Assembly: GCF_019168305.1 (NCBI RefSeq)
Contig: NZ_JAHTBI010000054.1
Location: 26,288-90,287, forward strand
DNA from: Pseudomonas aegrilactucae
GTDB taxonomy: Bacteria > Pseudomonadota > Gammaproteobacteria > Pseudomonadales > Pseudomonadaceae
DNA: 64,000 nt
Direction: 5' to 3'
Below the pieces are notes generated by a model. It did not search any database. It was not told the origin of the DNA and saw nothing but the letters and a program-made list of their open reading frames with translations. Of the stretch, positions 16,926 through 25,877 are shown piece by piece. Numbering within the stretch: position 1 is the stretch's first letter; every line of letters starts with the position of its first letter. A program made the position numbers and the translations under genes.

Positions 16926-18239
16926 ATGATCCGTAAGCACTTCGCAGGTTTCGTAGCCAGCGCCTTGGCCATGGCCGTTACCGCCCAGGCTTTCGCGGGC
17001 ACCGTGACTACCGACGGCGCCGATATCGTAGTCAAGACCAAGGGCGGCCTGGAGGTCGCTACCACCGACAAGGAATTCAGCTTCAAGCTGGGCGGTCGGG
17101 TACAGGCCGACTACAGCCGTTTCGATGGTTTCTACACCCGTGATGGCGACACGGCTGATGCCGGCTACATGCGTCGCGCCTTCCTGGAGCTGGGTGGTGT
17201 GCTCTACACCGACTGGGCTTACCAGATCAACTACGACTTCTCGCACAACTCCGGTGGCGACAACCGCGAGTCGGACGGCTACTTCGACGAAGCCTCGCTG
17301 GCCTACAACGGCTTCAAGCCCGTGTCGATCAAGGTCGGTCGTTTCGACCCCGAGTTCGGCCTGGAAAAAGCCACCAGCTCCAAATGGGTAACCGCGCAGG
17401 AGCGTACCGCTGCCTATGACCTGGCGGACTGGGCCAACGCACACAACGGCGGCATGGGCATCCAGGTGTCGGGTAATGCCGGTGACTCGCTGTACGGCTC
17501 TGCCGGCCTGTTCGCCAAGGACGCCACCGATCAGGACAAGGACGGCGACAGCACCAAGCAGTTCAACCTGCGTGGTGTGTTCGCACCGATGCACGAAGCC
17601 GGCAATGTCCTGCACATCGGCGTGAACTACGCCCAGCGTGACCTGGCCGACACCGCGTTCGATGGCCGTATCCGCAGCCGCCTGGGCATGCGTGGGGTGA
17701 GCACCGATGGTGGTCAGGATGCCGGTGCCAACGGTAACCGCCTGGTGCTGGGTGGCCAGAACAACACCCCGGTCGGTGCCTACGACACCGACAAGGCCTG
17801 GGGCCTGGAAGCGGCCTTCGCGGCCGGTCCGTTCTCGGTACAGGGCGAGTACATCAAGCGTGACGTGCAAGCCGATGACGCTGCCTTCTCCGACATCAAG
17901 GCCGACGGTTACTACGGTCAGGTGGCCTACACCATCACTGGCGAGGCGCGTGGCTACAAGCTCGGCAAGTTCGACGCCATCAAGCCTGCGAACAAGCAGA
18001 TCGGAGCCTGGGAAGTGTTCTATCGCTATGACCACCTGAGCGTTGACGACAACAACGGCGCGTTTGCCGATGTGGGTGATATCGAAGCCAAGGTGCACAA
18101 CCTGGGCGTCAACTGGTACGCCAACGAGTCGATCAAGCTCAGCGGCGTGTACGTCAAGGCCAAGACCGACAATGCTGAAAACACTGTTGGCGACGACAGC
18201 GGCGACGGTTTCGTGATGCGCGCGCAGTACGTGTTCTAA
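16926..18239 (+). CDS. phosphate/polyphosphate-selective porin (OprO/OprP family)
   Basis: The 437-residue outer-membrane protein has a signal peptide ending about AQAFA (residue 24). The mature part has alternating beta-strand character and ends in QYVF, with the terminal Phe used for Bam recognition. FSFKLGGRVQADYSRFDGFY and SIKVGRFDPEFGLEKATSS are typical of the Porin_O_P family, whose members form 16-stranded trimeric channels for phosphate or pyrophosphate. GGGGAG lies 8 bases before the ATG. The tandem Pho boxes upstream support expression under phosphate starvation. OprO versus OprP specificity depends on a few pore residues that I cannot assign with certainty. Confidence 0.9.
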   Translation: MIRKHFAGFVASALAMAVTAQAFAGTVTTDGADIVVKTKGGLEVATTDKEFSFKLGGRVQADYSRFDGFYTRDGDTADAGYMRRAFLELGGVLYTDWAYQINYDFSHNSGGDNRESDGYFDEASLAYNGFKPVSIKVGRFDPEFGLEKATSSKWVTAQERTAAYDLADWANAHNGGMGIQVSGNAGDSLYGSAGLFAKDATDQDKDGDSTKQFNLRGVFAPMHEAGNVLHIGVNYAQRDLADTAFDGRIRSRLGMRGVSTDGGQDAGANGNRLVLGGQNNTPVGAYDTDKAWGLEAAFAAGPFSVQGEYIKRDVQADDAAFSDIKADGYYGQVAYTITGEARGYKLGKFDAIKPANKQIGAWEVFYRYDHLSVDDNNGAFADVGDIEAKVHNLGVNWYANESIKLSGVYVKAKTDNAENTVGDDSGDGFVMRAQYVF

Positions 18240-18281
18240 GGGTTACCCCTGCAACAACACTCCTTCATCCGTTAGATCTTC

Positions 18282-18309
18282 AGCCCCGCCCCCGCGGGGC
18301 TTTTTTTTT
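18282..18309 (+). terminator. intrinsic terminator after the porin gene
   Basis: AGCCCCGC and GCGGGGCT form an 8-bp GC-rich stem with a CCCC loop, followed directly by eight further T residues. It lies 42 bp after the porin stop. Confidence 0.92.
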
Positions 18310-18336
18310 GCCTGCACGAAGGGGCAGACTGCGCGC

Positions 18337-19461
18337 ATGCCCATTTCACGCCTGCCGCACCTCGCCGATATCGACGCCGCCACCTGGGATGCCCTGGTGC
18401 CGGATGACCAGCCATTCCTGCGCCATGCCTTTCTGCGCAGCCTGGAGGACAGTGGCAGCGTAAGCCCGCGTACCGGCTGGACGCCGGCGCATGCCTTGCT
18501 GCGCGATGCCGCGGGGCAACTGCGCGCAGCCATGCCGGCCTATGTGAAGACCCATTCCTTTGGCGAATATGTGTTCGACCATGGCTGGGCTGACGCCTGT
18601 GCCCGCGCGGGTATCGACTACTACCCCAAGTTGCTGTGTGCCGTTCCGTTCTCGCCGGTCAGCGGCGCTCGCCTGCTGGGCGATGCGCAGGCGGCCGGGG
18701 AACTGCTCGATGGCGTGACCGACAGCCTGTTCGAACAAGGCCTGTCGGGGTTGCATGTGAACTTCACCGATGCCGCCAGCGATGAGGTATTGCGCGGGCG
18801 CGAGGGCTGGATGGAACGCCTGGGCTGCCAGTTTCACTGGCGCAATCAGGGCTACCGGGACTTTCAGGACTTTCTCGACAGCCTCAGCTCGCGCAAGCGC
18901 AAGCAGATGCGCAAGGAGCGCGAGCAGGTGGCGGGGCAGGGGATCGAGTTCCAGTGGTACTGCGGCGATGAGTTGAGCGAGGCGCAGTGGGATTTCGTGT
19001 TTGCCTGTTACGCCAATACCTATGCCGTGCGCCGGCGTGCGCCGTACCTGACGCGGGCATTTTTCAGTCTGCTGGCCGAGCGCATGCCCGAGACGATCCG
19101 TGTGGTGATGGCGTGCCAGGGCGGGCGCGAGGTGGCAATGGCGTTCAGCCTGGTCGCTGGTGACAGTCTGTATGGTCGGTATTGGGGGTGCCTGGCGGAG
19201 TTCGACCGGCTGCATTTCGAGACATGTTTCTATCAGGGCATGGACATGGCCATCGCCCAGGGGCTGCAGCGTTTCGATGCGGGCGCACAGGGTGAGCACA
19301 AGCTGATTCGCGGGTTCGAGCCGGTGATCACGCGGTCGTGGCACTATTTGCTGCATCCGGGGCTGAAGACGGCGGTGCAGGACTTTCTGGCGCAGGAGCG
19401 GGTGGGGGTGATGGGGTATGCCGAGCAAGCGCGTTCGGCATTGCCTTTCAAACAGATTTGA
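18337..19461 (+). CDS. FemAB-like GNAT-fold protein (DUF482/PF04339 family)
   Basis: The 374-residue cytoplasmic protein belongs to the peptidogalycan-biosynthesis/FemAB-like family. Features seen include RKRKQMRKEREQVAGQGI in the centre, the YANTYAVRRRAPYLTRAFF segment, RYWGCLAEFDRLHFETCFYQ, and FDAGAQGEHKLIRGFEPV near the end. These proteins have a duplicated GNAT fold and are presumed acyl- or aminoacyl-transferases, but the substrate is unknown. It stands alone downstream of the porin terminator, without an obvious ribosome site. A REP doublet separates it from the convergent ABC transporter gene. Confidence 0.83.
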   Translation: MPISRLPHLADIDAATWDALVPDDQPFLRHAFLRSLEDSGSVSPRTGWTPAHALLRDAAGQLRAAMPAYVKTHSFGEYVFDHGWADACARAGIDYYPKLLCAVPFSPVSGARLLGDAQAAGELLDGVTDSLFEQGLSGLHVNFTDAASDEVLRGREGWMERLGCQFHWRNQGYRDFQDFLDSLSSRKRKQMRKEREQVAGQGIEFQWYCGDELSEAQWDFVFACYANTYAVRRRAPYLTRAFFSLLAERMPETIRVVMACQGGREVAMAFSLVAGDSLYGRYWGCLAEFDRLHFETCFYQGMDMAIAQGLQRFDAGAQGEHKLIRGFEPVITRSWHYLLHPGLKTAVQDFLAQERVGVMGYAEQARSALPFKQI

Positions 19462-19467
19462 GGGCCC

Positions 19468-19537
19468 CTTCGCTGGCAAGCCAGCTCCCACAGGGCCTGC
19501 GTACATCGGACCTGTGGGAGCTGGCTTGCCAGCGAAG
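19468..19537. repeat. REP doublet between convergent genes
   Basis: Two near-perfect inverted copies of the REP core (CTTCGCTGGCAAGCCAGCTC...ACAGG at 19468-19494 and its reverse complement at 19511-19537) are separated by 16 bases. Transcribed either way, the pair can fold as one long hairpin. It lies between the converging FemAB-like and ABC transporter genes. Confidence 0.88.
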
Positions 19538-19552
19538 CAGACGCCGCGGCCT

Positions 19553-21391
19553 TCAATCGACCCCGACAAAACCACCTGTCTGGTGATGCCACAGCCGCGC
19601 ATACAAGCCCTGGTGCGCCAGCAACTCGGCATGGCTGCCCACTTCGGCAATCCTGCCTTTCTCCAGCACCACCAGGCGGTCCATGCGGGCAATGGTCGAC
19701 AGGCGGTGCGCAATCGCGATCACCGTCTTGCCCTGCATCAGGGTTTCCAGGCTCTCCTGGATCGCCGCCTCCACTTCCGAGTCCAGCGCTGAGGTGGCCT
19801 CGTCCATGATCAGGATCGGCGCATTCTTGAGCAGCACCCGCGCAATCGCGATACGTTGACGCTGGCCACCCGACAACTTGACCCCGCGCTCGCCCACATG
19901 TGCATCCAGCCCCATACGGCCCTGGGCATCTGACAGCAGCGGGATGAACTCGTCGGCGCGCGCACGGCATACCGCTTCCCACAGTGCTTCTTCAGTGGCA
20001 TCCGGCCGCCCGTACAACAGGTTCTCCCGGATCGAACGGTGCAGCAGCGAGGTGTCCTGGGTGATCATGCCGATCTGCGCACGCAGGCTGGCCTGGGTCA
20101 CCTGGGCGATGTCCTGGCCATCGATGAGGATGCGCCCGCCTTCCAGGTCATACAGGCGCAGCAGCAGGTTGACCAGGGTCGACTTGCCCGCCCCCGAAGG
20201 GCCGATCAGGCCGATTTTCTCGCCCGGCCGGATGTCCAGGCTCAGGCCGCTGATGATGCGACTGCCCTTTTTGCCGTAGTGGAAGTCCACATTGTCGAAA
20301 TGCACCGCGCCGCGCTCCACCTTGAGCGCCGGCGCATTCGGCAGATCGGTGACCGTCACCGGCTGGGCGATGGTCTGCAGGCCGTCCTGCACGGTACCGA
20401 TGTTCTCGAAGATGCCGTTGACCACCCACATGATCCAGCCGGACATGTTGACGATACGGATCACCAGGCCGGTGGCCAGGGCGATGGCGCCCACGCTGAT
20501 CAGCGACTGGGTCCACAGCCACAGCGCCAGGCCCGTGGTGGCGACGATCAGCAGGCCGTTGAGGCTGGTGATGACCACGTCCATGCTGGTGATCACGCGC
20601 GAGGCCAGCTGGGTCTTCTCGGTTTGCTCGCTGATCGCTTCACGGGCGTACTGCTGTTCGAAGTCGGTGTGGGCGAACAGCTTGAGGGTGGCGATGTTGG
20701 TGTAGCCGTCGACGATGCGCCCCATCAGCTTGGAGCGGGCGTCGGACGACACCACGGCCCGTGCCTTGACCCTGGGCACGAAGTAGCAGAGGGCACCGAT
20801 GTAGGCGAGTATCCAGCCGGTCAGCGGCAGCATCAGGCGCCAGTCGGCCTCGGCGAACAGCACCAGGGCGCTGATCGCATAGATCAGCACGTGCCACAGC
20901 GCATCCACCGCCTGCACAGCCGAGTCGCGCAAGGCGTTGCCGGTCTGCATGATGCGCTGGGCAATGCGCCCGGCAAAATCGTTCTGGAAGAAGTTCATGC
21001 TCTGGCGCAGCACATGGGTGTGGTTCTGCCAGCGGATCATGCTGGTCATGCCCGGGCTGATGGTCTGGTGCACCAGCAGGTCATGCAGGCCGACGAATAT
21101 CGGCCGCAGGACCAGCGCCACCACCAGCATCCAGATCAGCTCGCCGGCGTGGTCGCGAAAGAAATTCAGGTTCGGGGTGCCCTGCGTCAGGTCGATGATA
21201 CGGCTCAGGTAGCTGAACAGCGCCACCTCGATCATCGCTCCGATCAGGCCGACCACCAGCAGCACGGCAAAGCTGGGCCATACCTGGCGCAGGTAGTAAA
21301 GGTAGAAAGGCAGGACTTTGCCCGGTGGCGCCGCCGTTGGCGCCTCACGGAAGATATCGATCAGCTTTTCGAAACGGCGGTACAGCCTCAA
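19553..21391 (-). CDS. ABC exporter, fused permease-ATPase (MsbA/multidrug type)
   Basis: The 612-residue half-transporter is expected to act as a homodimer in the inner membrane. Residues about 40-330 form the six-helix type IV membrane domain. The nucleotide-binding domain holds GPSGAGKSTLV (Walker A), QDTSLLHRSIRENLLYG (Q-loop region), LSGGQRQRIAIARVLL (signature), ILIMDEATSALDSEVE (Walker B) and AHRLSTI (H-loop), all intact. It follows ppiA by 63 bp on the same strand, in an arrangement matching PA3228-PA3225. The substrate is not identifiable: lipids, drugs or peptides are all possible. Confidence 0.9.
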   Translation of the reverse strand: MRLYRRFEKLIDIFREAPTAAPPGKVLPFYLYYLRQVWPSFAVLLVVGLIGAMIEVALFSYLSRIIDLTQGTPNLNFFRDHAGELIWMLVVALVLRPIFVGLHDLLVHQTISPGMTSMIRWQNHTHVLRQSMNFFQNDFAGRIAQRIMQTGNALRDSAVQAVDALWHVLIYAISALVLFAEADWRLMLPLTGWILAYIGALCYFVPRVKARAVVSSDARSKLMGRIVDGYTNIATLKLFAHTDFEQQYAREAISEQTEKTQLASRVITSMDVVITSLNGLLIVATTGLALWLWTQSLISVGAIALATGLVIRIVNMSGWIMWVVNGIFENIGTVQDGLQTIAQPVTVTDLPNAPALKVERGAVHFDNVDFHYGKKGSRIISGLSLDIRPGEKIGLIGPSGAGKSTLVNLLLRLYDLEGGRILIDGQDIAQVTQASLRAQIGMITQDTSLLHRSIRENLLYGRPDATEEALWEAVCRARADEFIPLLSDAQGRMGLDAHVGERGVKLSGGQRQRIAIARVLLKNAPILIMDEATSALDSEVEAAIQESLETLMQGKTVIAIAHRLSTIARMDRLVVLEKGRIAEVGSHAELLAHQGLYARLWHHQTGGFVGVD

Positions 21392-21454
21392 AACGGTAAC
21401 TCCTGTCTGAATCGACCAGGCCGGTCATGGTTCACGTCCCTGTGAACCCGATGC

Positions 21455-22012
21455 TCAGTCGATGCGTTTGGCGGATTTGATCAGCACGGGGTCAACCGGC
21501 ACGTCGGCCATGCCGTTCTTGCGCGTGGTGGGCGAGTTGACGATCTGGTCGACCACGTCCATGCCCTTGACCACCTTGGCGAATACGGCATAACCGGCAT
21601 CGCGGCCCGGGTCCAGGAAGGCGTTGTCGGCCACGTTGATGAAGAACTGGCTGGTGGCCGAGTTCGGGTTGGAGGTACGTGCCATCGACAGCGTGCCGCG
21701 GGTGTTGTGCAGGCCATTGCTGGCTTCGTTGCGGATCGGGTCCTGGGTCGGCTTTTGCTGCATCTGCGCCGTGAACCCGCCGCCTTGCACCATGAAGCCC
21801 GGGATCACACGGTGGAAAATGGTGTTGGTGTAGAAACCGCTGTCGACGTATTGCAGAAAGTTTTTAGTCGAAATCGGCGCCTTGACCGGGTCCAGTTCGA
21901 CCTCGATCTGGCCAAAACTGGTGTCCAGCACGACGTGAGGGGCTTTTTCAGCGGCCATCAGGCTGGTGGCGAAAACGACCGAGCAGGCGCCAAGCAGAAG
22001 TTTTTTCAGCAT
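21455..22012 (-). CDS. ppiA: periplasmic peptidyl-prolyl cis-trans isomerase A (cyclophilin)
   Basis: The 185-residue cyclophilin has a signal peptide of about 20 residues cleaved after SLMA. The catalytic-domain motifs are FHRVIPGFMVQGGGF (with the catalytic Arg), ATSQFFINVADNAFLD and YAVFAKVVKGMDVVD. It accelerates proline isomerisation during folding of envelope proteins. The start overlaps the upstream hydrolase gene by 7 bp, so the two are probably co-translated, and an ABC exporter follows. The order hydrolase-ppiA-exporter is the same as in P. aeruginosa (PA3226-PA3228). Confidence 0.93.
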   Translation of the reverse strand: MLKKLLLGACSVVFATSLMAAEKAPHVVLDTSFGQIEVELDPVKAPISTKNFLQYVDSGFYTNTIFHRVIPGFMVQGGGFTAQMQQKPTQDPIRNEASNGLHNTRGTLSMARTSNPNSATSQFFINVADNAFLDPGRDAGYAVFAKVVKGMDVVDQIVNSPTTRKNGMADVPVDPVLIKSAKRID

Positions 22013-22821
22013 GAACTCAATGATCCTTGAGAGGGGGTTGAAGCTGTCGCCAGAAACTGCAGCAGGGTCTGGTTGAACAGCTGGGGTTGATCCAGCGGTG
22101 TAGCGTGCCGTGAATCGTCGATGACCGCCAGTCGTGCCTGAGGGATAAGGGCGACATAGCGCTGTTTAAGTTGTATCGGCGTGTAGTCGTGGTCGGCCGT
22201 GATGACCAAGGTAGGACAGCGGATCTGCCCAAGGCGTTCCTGTACGCCCCAGCCGACGATGGCATCGAAACTGGCCAGGTAGGCGCGCTTGTCGTTGCGC
22301 GCCCAGCGCTCGGCCATCGTGCGTCGCAGCTCAAGCTGTTCGGGTTTGGGGAACAGGCGTGCGGCCAGAGCCTTGCCGACGGCTTCCAGACTGAGCAGGC
22401 GCGCCAGGGTCCAGCGCTTGGCCCACTGCCAATAATCGTCGCGGCTGCGCAGCTTGACCTCGGGGGCGCTGTTGACGATGCACAGGCTGCGCAGCCAGGC
22501 CGGGTGATCGACGGCAAACTGAAACCCGATCATGCCGCCCATCGACAACCCCACCAGGTGTACCGGGCCGGTACCGAGGTGCTCCAGCAAGGCCAGCAGG
22601 TCGGCGCTGAACGTGGTGATGCTGTAGCGCTCGCGGGGCTTGTCGGAGCGGCCGTGGCCGCGCACGTCCGGCACGATGACGCGGTAGGTGCGGGCCAGCT
22701 CCGGTACCTGGTACTCCCAGTCCTGGCTGCTGGAGCCCAGCCCGTGCAGCAGCACCAGGGGCTCGCCCTGGCCGTATTCCTCATAATGCAGGGTGCAACC
22801 TTCATGTTCGAAATAGGCCAT
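22006..22821 (-). CDS. alpha/beta hydrolase
   Basis: The 271-residue alpha/beta-hydrolase-fold protein has the oxyanion HGLGSSSQDW, the nucleophile elbow GLSMGG (Ser93), an acid residue in the ITADHDYTP region and His in DDSRHATPLD. PDVRGHGRSDKP is typical of the haloperoxidase/esterase-like subfamily. No signal peptide is present, so it is cytoplasmic. It begins 12 bp after the LysR gene and overlaps ppiA by 7 bp, forming a four-gene minus-strand operon. The substrate cannot be assigned. Confidence 0.85.
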   Translation of the reverse strand: MAYFEHEGCTLHYEEYGQGEPLVLLHGLGSSSQDWEYQVPELARTYRVIVPDVRGHGRSDKPRERYSITTFSADLLALLEHLGTGPVHLVGLSMGGMIGFQFAVDHPAWLRSLCIVNSAPEVKLRSRDDYWQWAKRWTLARLLSLEAVGKALAARLFPKPEQLELRRTMAERWARNDKRAYLASFDAIVGWGVQERLGQIRCPTLVITADHDYTPIQLKQRYVALIPQARLAVIDDSRHATPLDQPQLFNQTLLQFLATASTPSQGSLSSC

Positions 22822-22833
22822 CGGCGAGTCCTG

Positions 22834-23757
22834 TCAGGCTTGGGCGGGGGCGGCGAACGGCACATCCAGCGGCGCGGTATCGAAGTTGCGCAGCAATTCG
22901 ATGAGGATCTGTGTGGCCGGGCCCAGCGGTTTGTCCTTGTTGGAGTAAAGGTAGAACAGCGGGTGGCGACTGCCACCCTGATCCAGCGGCAGCGGCTTGA
23001 GCACGCCTTCGCGCAGTTCACGCTCGATCAGGTGACGCGGCAGCCAGGCAAAGCCCAGGCCGCTGCCGACGAAGGTGGCAGCGGTGGCCAGGCTGCCGAC
23101 CGTCCAGCGCTGTTCGGCGCCCAGCCAGCCCACGTCACGCGGTTGCGCGCGGCCCGAGTCGCGGATTACCACCTGCAACTGGCTTTGCAGGTCCTGGAAG
23201 CTGAGTTCGCGGCCCAGGCGGTGCAGGCTGTGTTCGGGGTGGGCGACGGCGACGAATTCCACCGCACTCATTTCGGTGCCCAGGTAACCCGGGATGCTGT
23301 AGCTGCTGATGGCAAGGTCGGCGACGCCTTCGTGCAGCACTTCCTCGACCCCCGACAGCACTTCTTCGCGCAGGCGTACGCGGCAGCCGCGACTTTGCGG
23401 CATGAAGGCGGTGAGGGCGCGTACCAGGCGTGCACTGGGGTAGGCGGCGTCCACCACCAGGCGTACTTCGGCCTCCCAGCCCTGTTCCATGTGATGGGCC
23501 AGGTCTTCGAGCTGGCTGGCCTGCTTGACCAACTGCCGCGAGCGGCGCAGCAGCACGCCGCCGGCTTCGGTGAGCACCGCCTTGCGCCCGTCTATGCGCA
23601 GCAGCGGCACGCCGAGCTGGTCCTGCATGCGCGCCACGGTATAGCTCACCGATGACTGCGAGCGGTGCAGGGCTTCGGCCGCCTGGGCGAAACCACCGTG
23701 GTCGACCACTGCCTGCAGGGTTCGCCACTGATCCAGGGTAACGCGCGGCGCTTTCAT
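22834..23757 (-). CDS. LysR-family transcriptional regulator
   Basis: The 307-residue LTTR has an N-terminal winged helix (residues 5-65) with ALHRSQSSVSYTVARMQDQL and PLLRIDGRKAVLTEAG, and a periplasmic-binding-like effector domain after about residue 90. It lies first in a minus-strand run with the hydrolase, ppiA and the ABC exporter. It is divergent, with a 49-bp gap, from a small secreted protein and azoR. This is the PA3225 position. It probably acts on itself and on the divergent unit. The effector is unknown. Confidence 0.9.
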   Translation of the reverse strand: MKAPRVTLDQWRTLQAVVDHGGFAQAAEALHRSQSSVSYTVARMQDQLGVPLLRIDGRKAVLTEAGGVLLRRSRQLVKQASQLEDLAHHMEQGWEAEVRLVVDAAYPSARLVRALTAFMPQSRGCRVRLREEVLSGVEEVLHEGVADLAISSYSIPGYLGTEMSAVEFVAVAHPEHSLHRLGRELSFQDLQSQLQVVIRDSGRAQPRDVGWLGAEQRWTVGSLATAATFVGSGLGFAWLPRHLIERELREGVLKPLPLDQGGSRHPLFYLYSNKDKPLGPATQILIELLRNFDTAPLDVPFAAPAQA

Positions 23758-23806
23758 CTTCGGCTCCTGTTGTCCTAAGCTGGCGCACTTTCATGGAGAG
23801 CGCCGT

Positions 23807-24121
23807 ATGAAAAAAATCTGTGTTGTACTGCTGGCCTTGCTGCCGCTGACGGCCATGGCCTATCCCATCGACGTGGAAAAGACCATCGACGGGGTGAAAC
23901 TCGACTACACCACCTACGACACCGACCGGGATATCGGCTCGATCAACCTCAACAACTACGGCGAGGTGGCGGCGCAGTGCAAGGTGACCTTCCGTAACGG
24001 CCCCGAGGCCCCGCGGGTGCGGCGTGTGCAGGTGCCGGCGAAGAAAAGCGTGGATGTGACCGCCAAGTTCAACCGCGAGATCATCAAGCTGCGGATCACA
24101 CTGGCCTGCACCTCACAATAA
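23807..24121 (+). CDS. small secreted protein of unknown function
   Basis: The 104-residue protein has a clear signal peptide ending at MAYP-type residues about 18-19. A mature beta-rich domain of about 85 residues follows with CKVTFRNGPEAP and a final CTSQ, giving a possible disulfide between its two mature cysteines. In Pseudomonas genomes the family is sometimes labelled 3-phosphoglycerate kinase, which cannot be right for a 104-residue exported protein with no kinase motif. GGAGAG precedes the ATG. It is divergent from the LysR gene and upstream of azoR. Confidence 0.8.
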   Translation: MKKICVVLLALLPLTAMAYPIDVEKTIDGVKLDYTTYDTDRDIGSINLNNYGEVAAQCKVTFRNGPEAPRVRRVQVPAKKSVDVTAKFNREIIKLRITLACTSQ

Positions 24122-24133
24122 AACAAGTTAACT

Positions 24134-24174
24134 GATAGGTTTCACCCAGTTTTTACGCTTTTTAATCGATAGGT
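24134..24174 (+). promoter_or_regulatory. direct GATAGGT repeats upstream of azoR
   Basis: GATAGGT occurs at 24134-24140 and again at 24168-24174 in an AT-rich 110-bp gap before azoR. The 34-bp spacing is close to three helical turns. It may be a regulator site, perhaps for the nearby LysR protein. The evidence is the repeat only. Confidence 0.25.
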
Positions 24175-24230
24175 CAATCATTAATCTTGTCTCCATCGAC
24201 TTAGCGAATTTGCCGATGGAGGCAACCCCC

Positions 24231-24830
24231 ATGTCCCGCGTACTGATCATCGAAAGCAGCGCCCGCCAGCAAGACTCCGTATCCCGGCAGTTGACCCGCG
24301 ATTTCGTCAGCCAGTGGCAGGCCGCCAACCCGGCCGATCAGATCACCCAGCGCGACCTGGCGGTGACCCCGGTGCCGCACCTGGACGGCAACCTGCTGGG
24401 TGGCTGGATGAAGCCCGAAGCGCAGCGCAATGAGCAGGAACTGCAAGCGCTGGCGCGTTCCAACGAGCTGACCGACGAAGTGTTGGCGGCCGACGTGCTG
24501 GTACTGGCGGCGCCGATGTACAACTTCACCATCCCCAGCACGCTCAAGGCCTGGCTCGACCATGTGCTGCGTGCCGGCGTGACCTTCAAGTACACCCCGA
24601 CCGGCCCGCAGGGGCTGCTGACCGGCAAGCGGGCGTACGTGCTGACCGCCCGTGGCGGGATCCACGCCGGGGCCAGCAGCGACCATCAGGAACCCTACCT
24701 GCGCCAGGTGCTGGCCTTTATCGGCATACACGATGTGACCTTCATTCATGCCGAGGGCCTGAACATGGGCGGTGATTTCCACGAAAAGGGCCTGAACCAG
24801 GCCAAGGCGCTGCTGGCTGCGGTGGCCTAG
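24231..24830 (+). CDS. azoR: FMN-dependent NADH-azoreductase
   Basis: The 199-residue flavodoxin-fold enzyme of the AzoR/NQO1-like family reduces azo bonds and quinones with NAD(P)H, as a dimer. IESSARQQDSVSRQLT near the N-terminus binds FMN phosphate, and APMYNFTIPSTLKAWLDHV and LTARGGIHAG form the isoalloxazine pocket. An in-frame ATG at 24210 exists; the ATG at 24231 was chosen because GGAGG lies 8 bases upstream and the protein then begins MSRVLIIESS as in homologues. The position corresponds to PA3223, one of three AzoR paralogues in P. aeruginosa. Confidence 0.92.
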   Translation: MSRVLIIESSARQQDSVSRQLTRDFVSQWQAANPADQITQRDLAVTPVPHLDGNLLGGWMKPEAQRNEQELQALARSNELTDEVLAADVLVLAAPMYNFTIPSTLKAWLDHVLRAGVTFKYTPTGPQGLLTGKRAYVLTARGGIHAGASSDHQEPYLRQVLAFIGIHDVTFIHAEGLNMGGDFHEKGLNQAKALLAAVA

Positions 24831-24884
24831 CCGACACCGATTTCCCCCCCCGCCTGACACCTTTTTGCTCCTTTGGGTGTGCCT

Positions 24885-24917
24885 GCCCGGTCAAGCCTTG
24901 CGCTGGCCGGGCTTTTT
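24885..24917 (+). terminator. intrinsic terminator after azoR
   Basis: GCCCGG (24885-24890) pairs with CCGGGC (24907-24912), followed by five T residues. The loop is long (16 bases), with some internal pairing possible. It lies about 55 bp after the azoR stop. Confidence 0.6.
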
Positions 24918-24998
24918 GTTGCTGGCCAAAAAAAACCAGGACCGTTGATAGCTCTGGCCTGAACCGCTAAGGTCGCCGCCTGAATTCAAGGGGCATAC

Positions 24999-25877
24999 AT
25001 GGGCTACTTACTGATCGTCGCATTGATCCAGGCATTTTCGTTCAGCCTGATCGGTGAATACCTGGCCGGCCACGTCGACAGCTACTTCGCCGTACTGGCG
25101 CGGGTGCTGCTGGCCGGGCTGGTGTTTTTGCCACTGACCCAATGGCGCAGGGTGGAACCGCGCTTCATGCGGGGCATGCTGTTGATCGGCGCCCTGCAGT
25201 TCGGCATCACCTACGTGTGCCTGTACCTGAGCTTTCGTGTGCTCAGCGTGCCCGAAGTGCTGTTGTTCACCATCCTCACGCCGCTGCACGTGACCTTGAT
25301 CGAGGATGCCCTGAACCGGCGTTTCAACCCCTGGGCGCTGGTGGCAGCACTGGTGGCGGTGGCCGGCGCTGCGGTGATCCGCTTCGACAGCATCAACCCG
25401 GACTTCTTCATCGGCTTTTTGCTGCTGCAACTGGCCAACTTCACCTACGCCGCCGGCCAGGTGCTGTACAAGCACCTGGTTGCACGCTACCCCAGCGACC
25501 TGCCGCACTATCGGCGCTTCGGCTACTTCTACCTGGGCGCGTTGCTGGTGGTGCTGCCGGCCTTCCTGCTGTTCGGCAACGCGCAGCACCTGCCGAGCAC
25601 CGACGTGCAATGGCTGGTGCTGCTGTTTCTGGGGTTGTGCCCGACGGCACTGGGGCTGTACTGGTGGAACAAGGGTGCCTGCCTGGTTTCAGGCGGCACC
25701 CTGGCGGTGATGAACAACCTGCATGTGCCGGTGGGCCTGCTGCTCAACCTGCTGATCTGGAATCAGCACGAGCCGCTGGGGCGGTTGTTCATCGGCGGGA
25801 CGGTGATCCTGGCGTCCCTATGGCTCAGCCGTCTCGGCCACCAGCGCCCGCTGCTCGCGAACGGCGGTAGCCGGTAA
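24999..25877 (+). CDS. EamA/DMT-family transporter (carboxylate/amino-acid/amine type)
   Basis: The 292-residue integral membrane protein has about ten hydrophobic segments in two EamA halves. It resembles the YtfF-like carboxylate/amino acid/amine exporters, for example in TPLHVTLIEDALNRRFNPWA and in LGLYWWNKGACLVSGGTLAVMNN (quoted in part). AAGGGGC lies just before the ATG. Its last 60 bp overlap the convergent mechanosensitive-channel gene, and both frames look coding to their ends. The exported metabolite is unknown. Confidence 0.83.
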   Translation: MGYLLIVALIQAFSFSLIGEYLAGHVDSYFAVLARVLLAGLVFLPLTQWRRVEPRFMRGMLLIGALQFGITYVCLYLSFRVLSVPEVLLFTILTPLHVTLIEDALNRRFNPWALVAALVAVAGAAVIRFDSINPDFFIGFLLLQLANFTYAAGQVLYKHLVARYPSDLPHYRRFGYFYLGALLVVLPAFLLFGNAQHLPSTDVQWLVLLFLGLCPTALGLYWWNKGACLVSGGTLAVMNNLHVPVGLLLNLLIWNQHEPLGRLFIGGTVILASLWLSRLGHQRPLLANGGSR

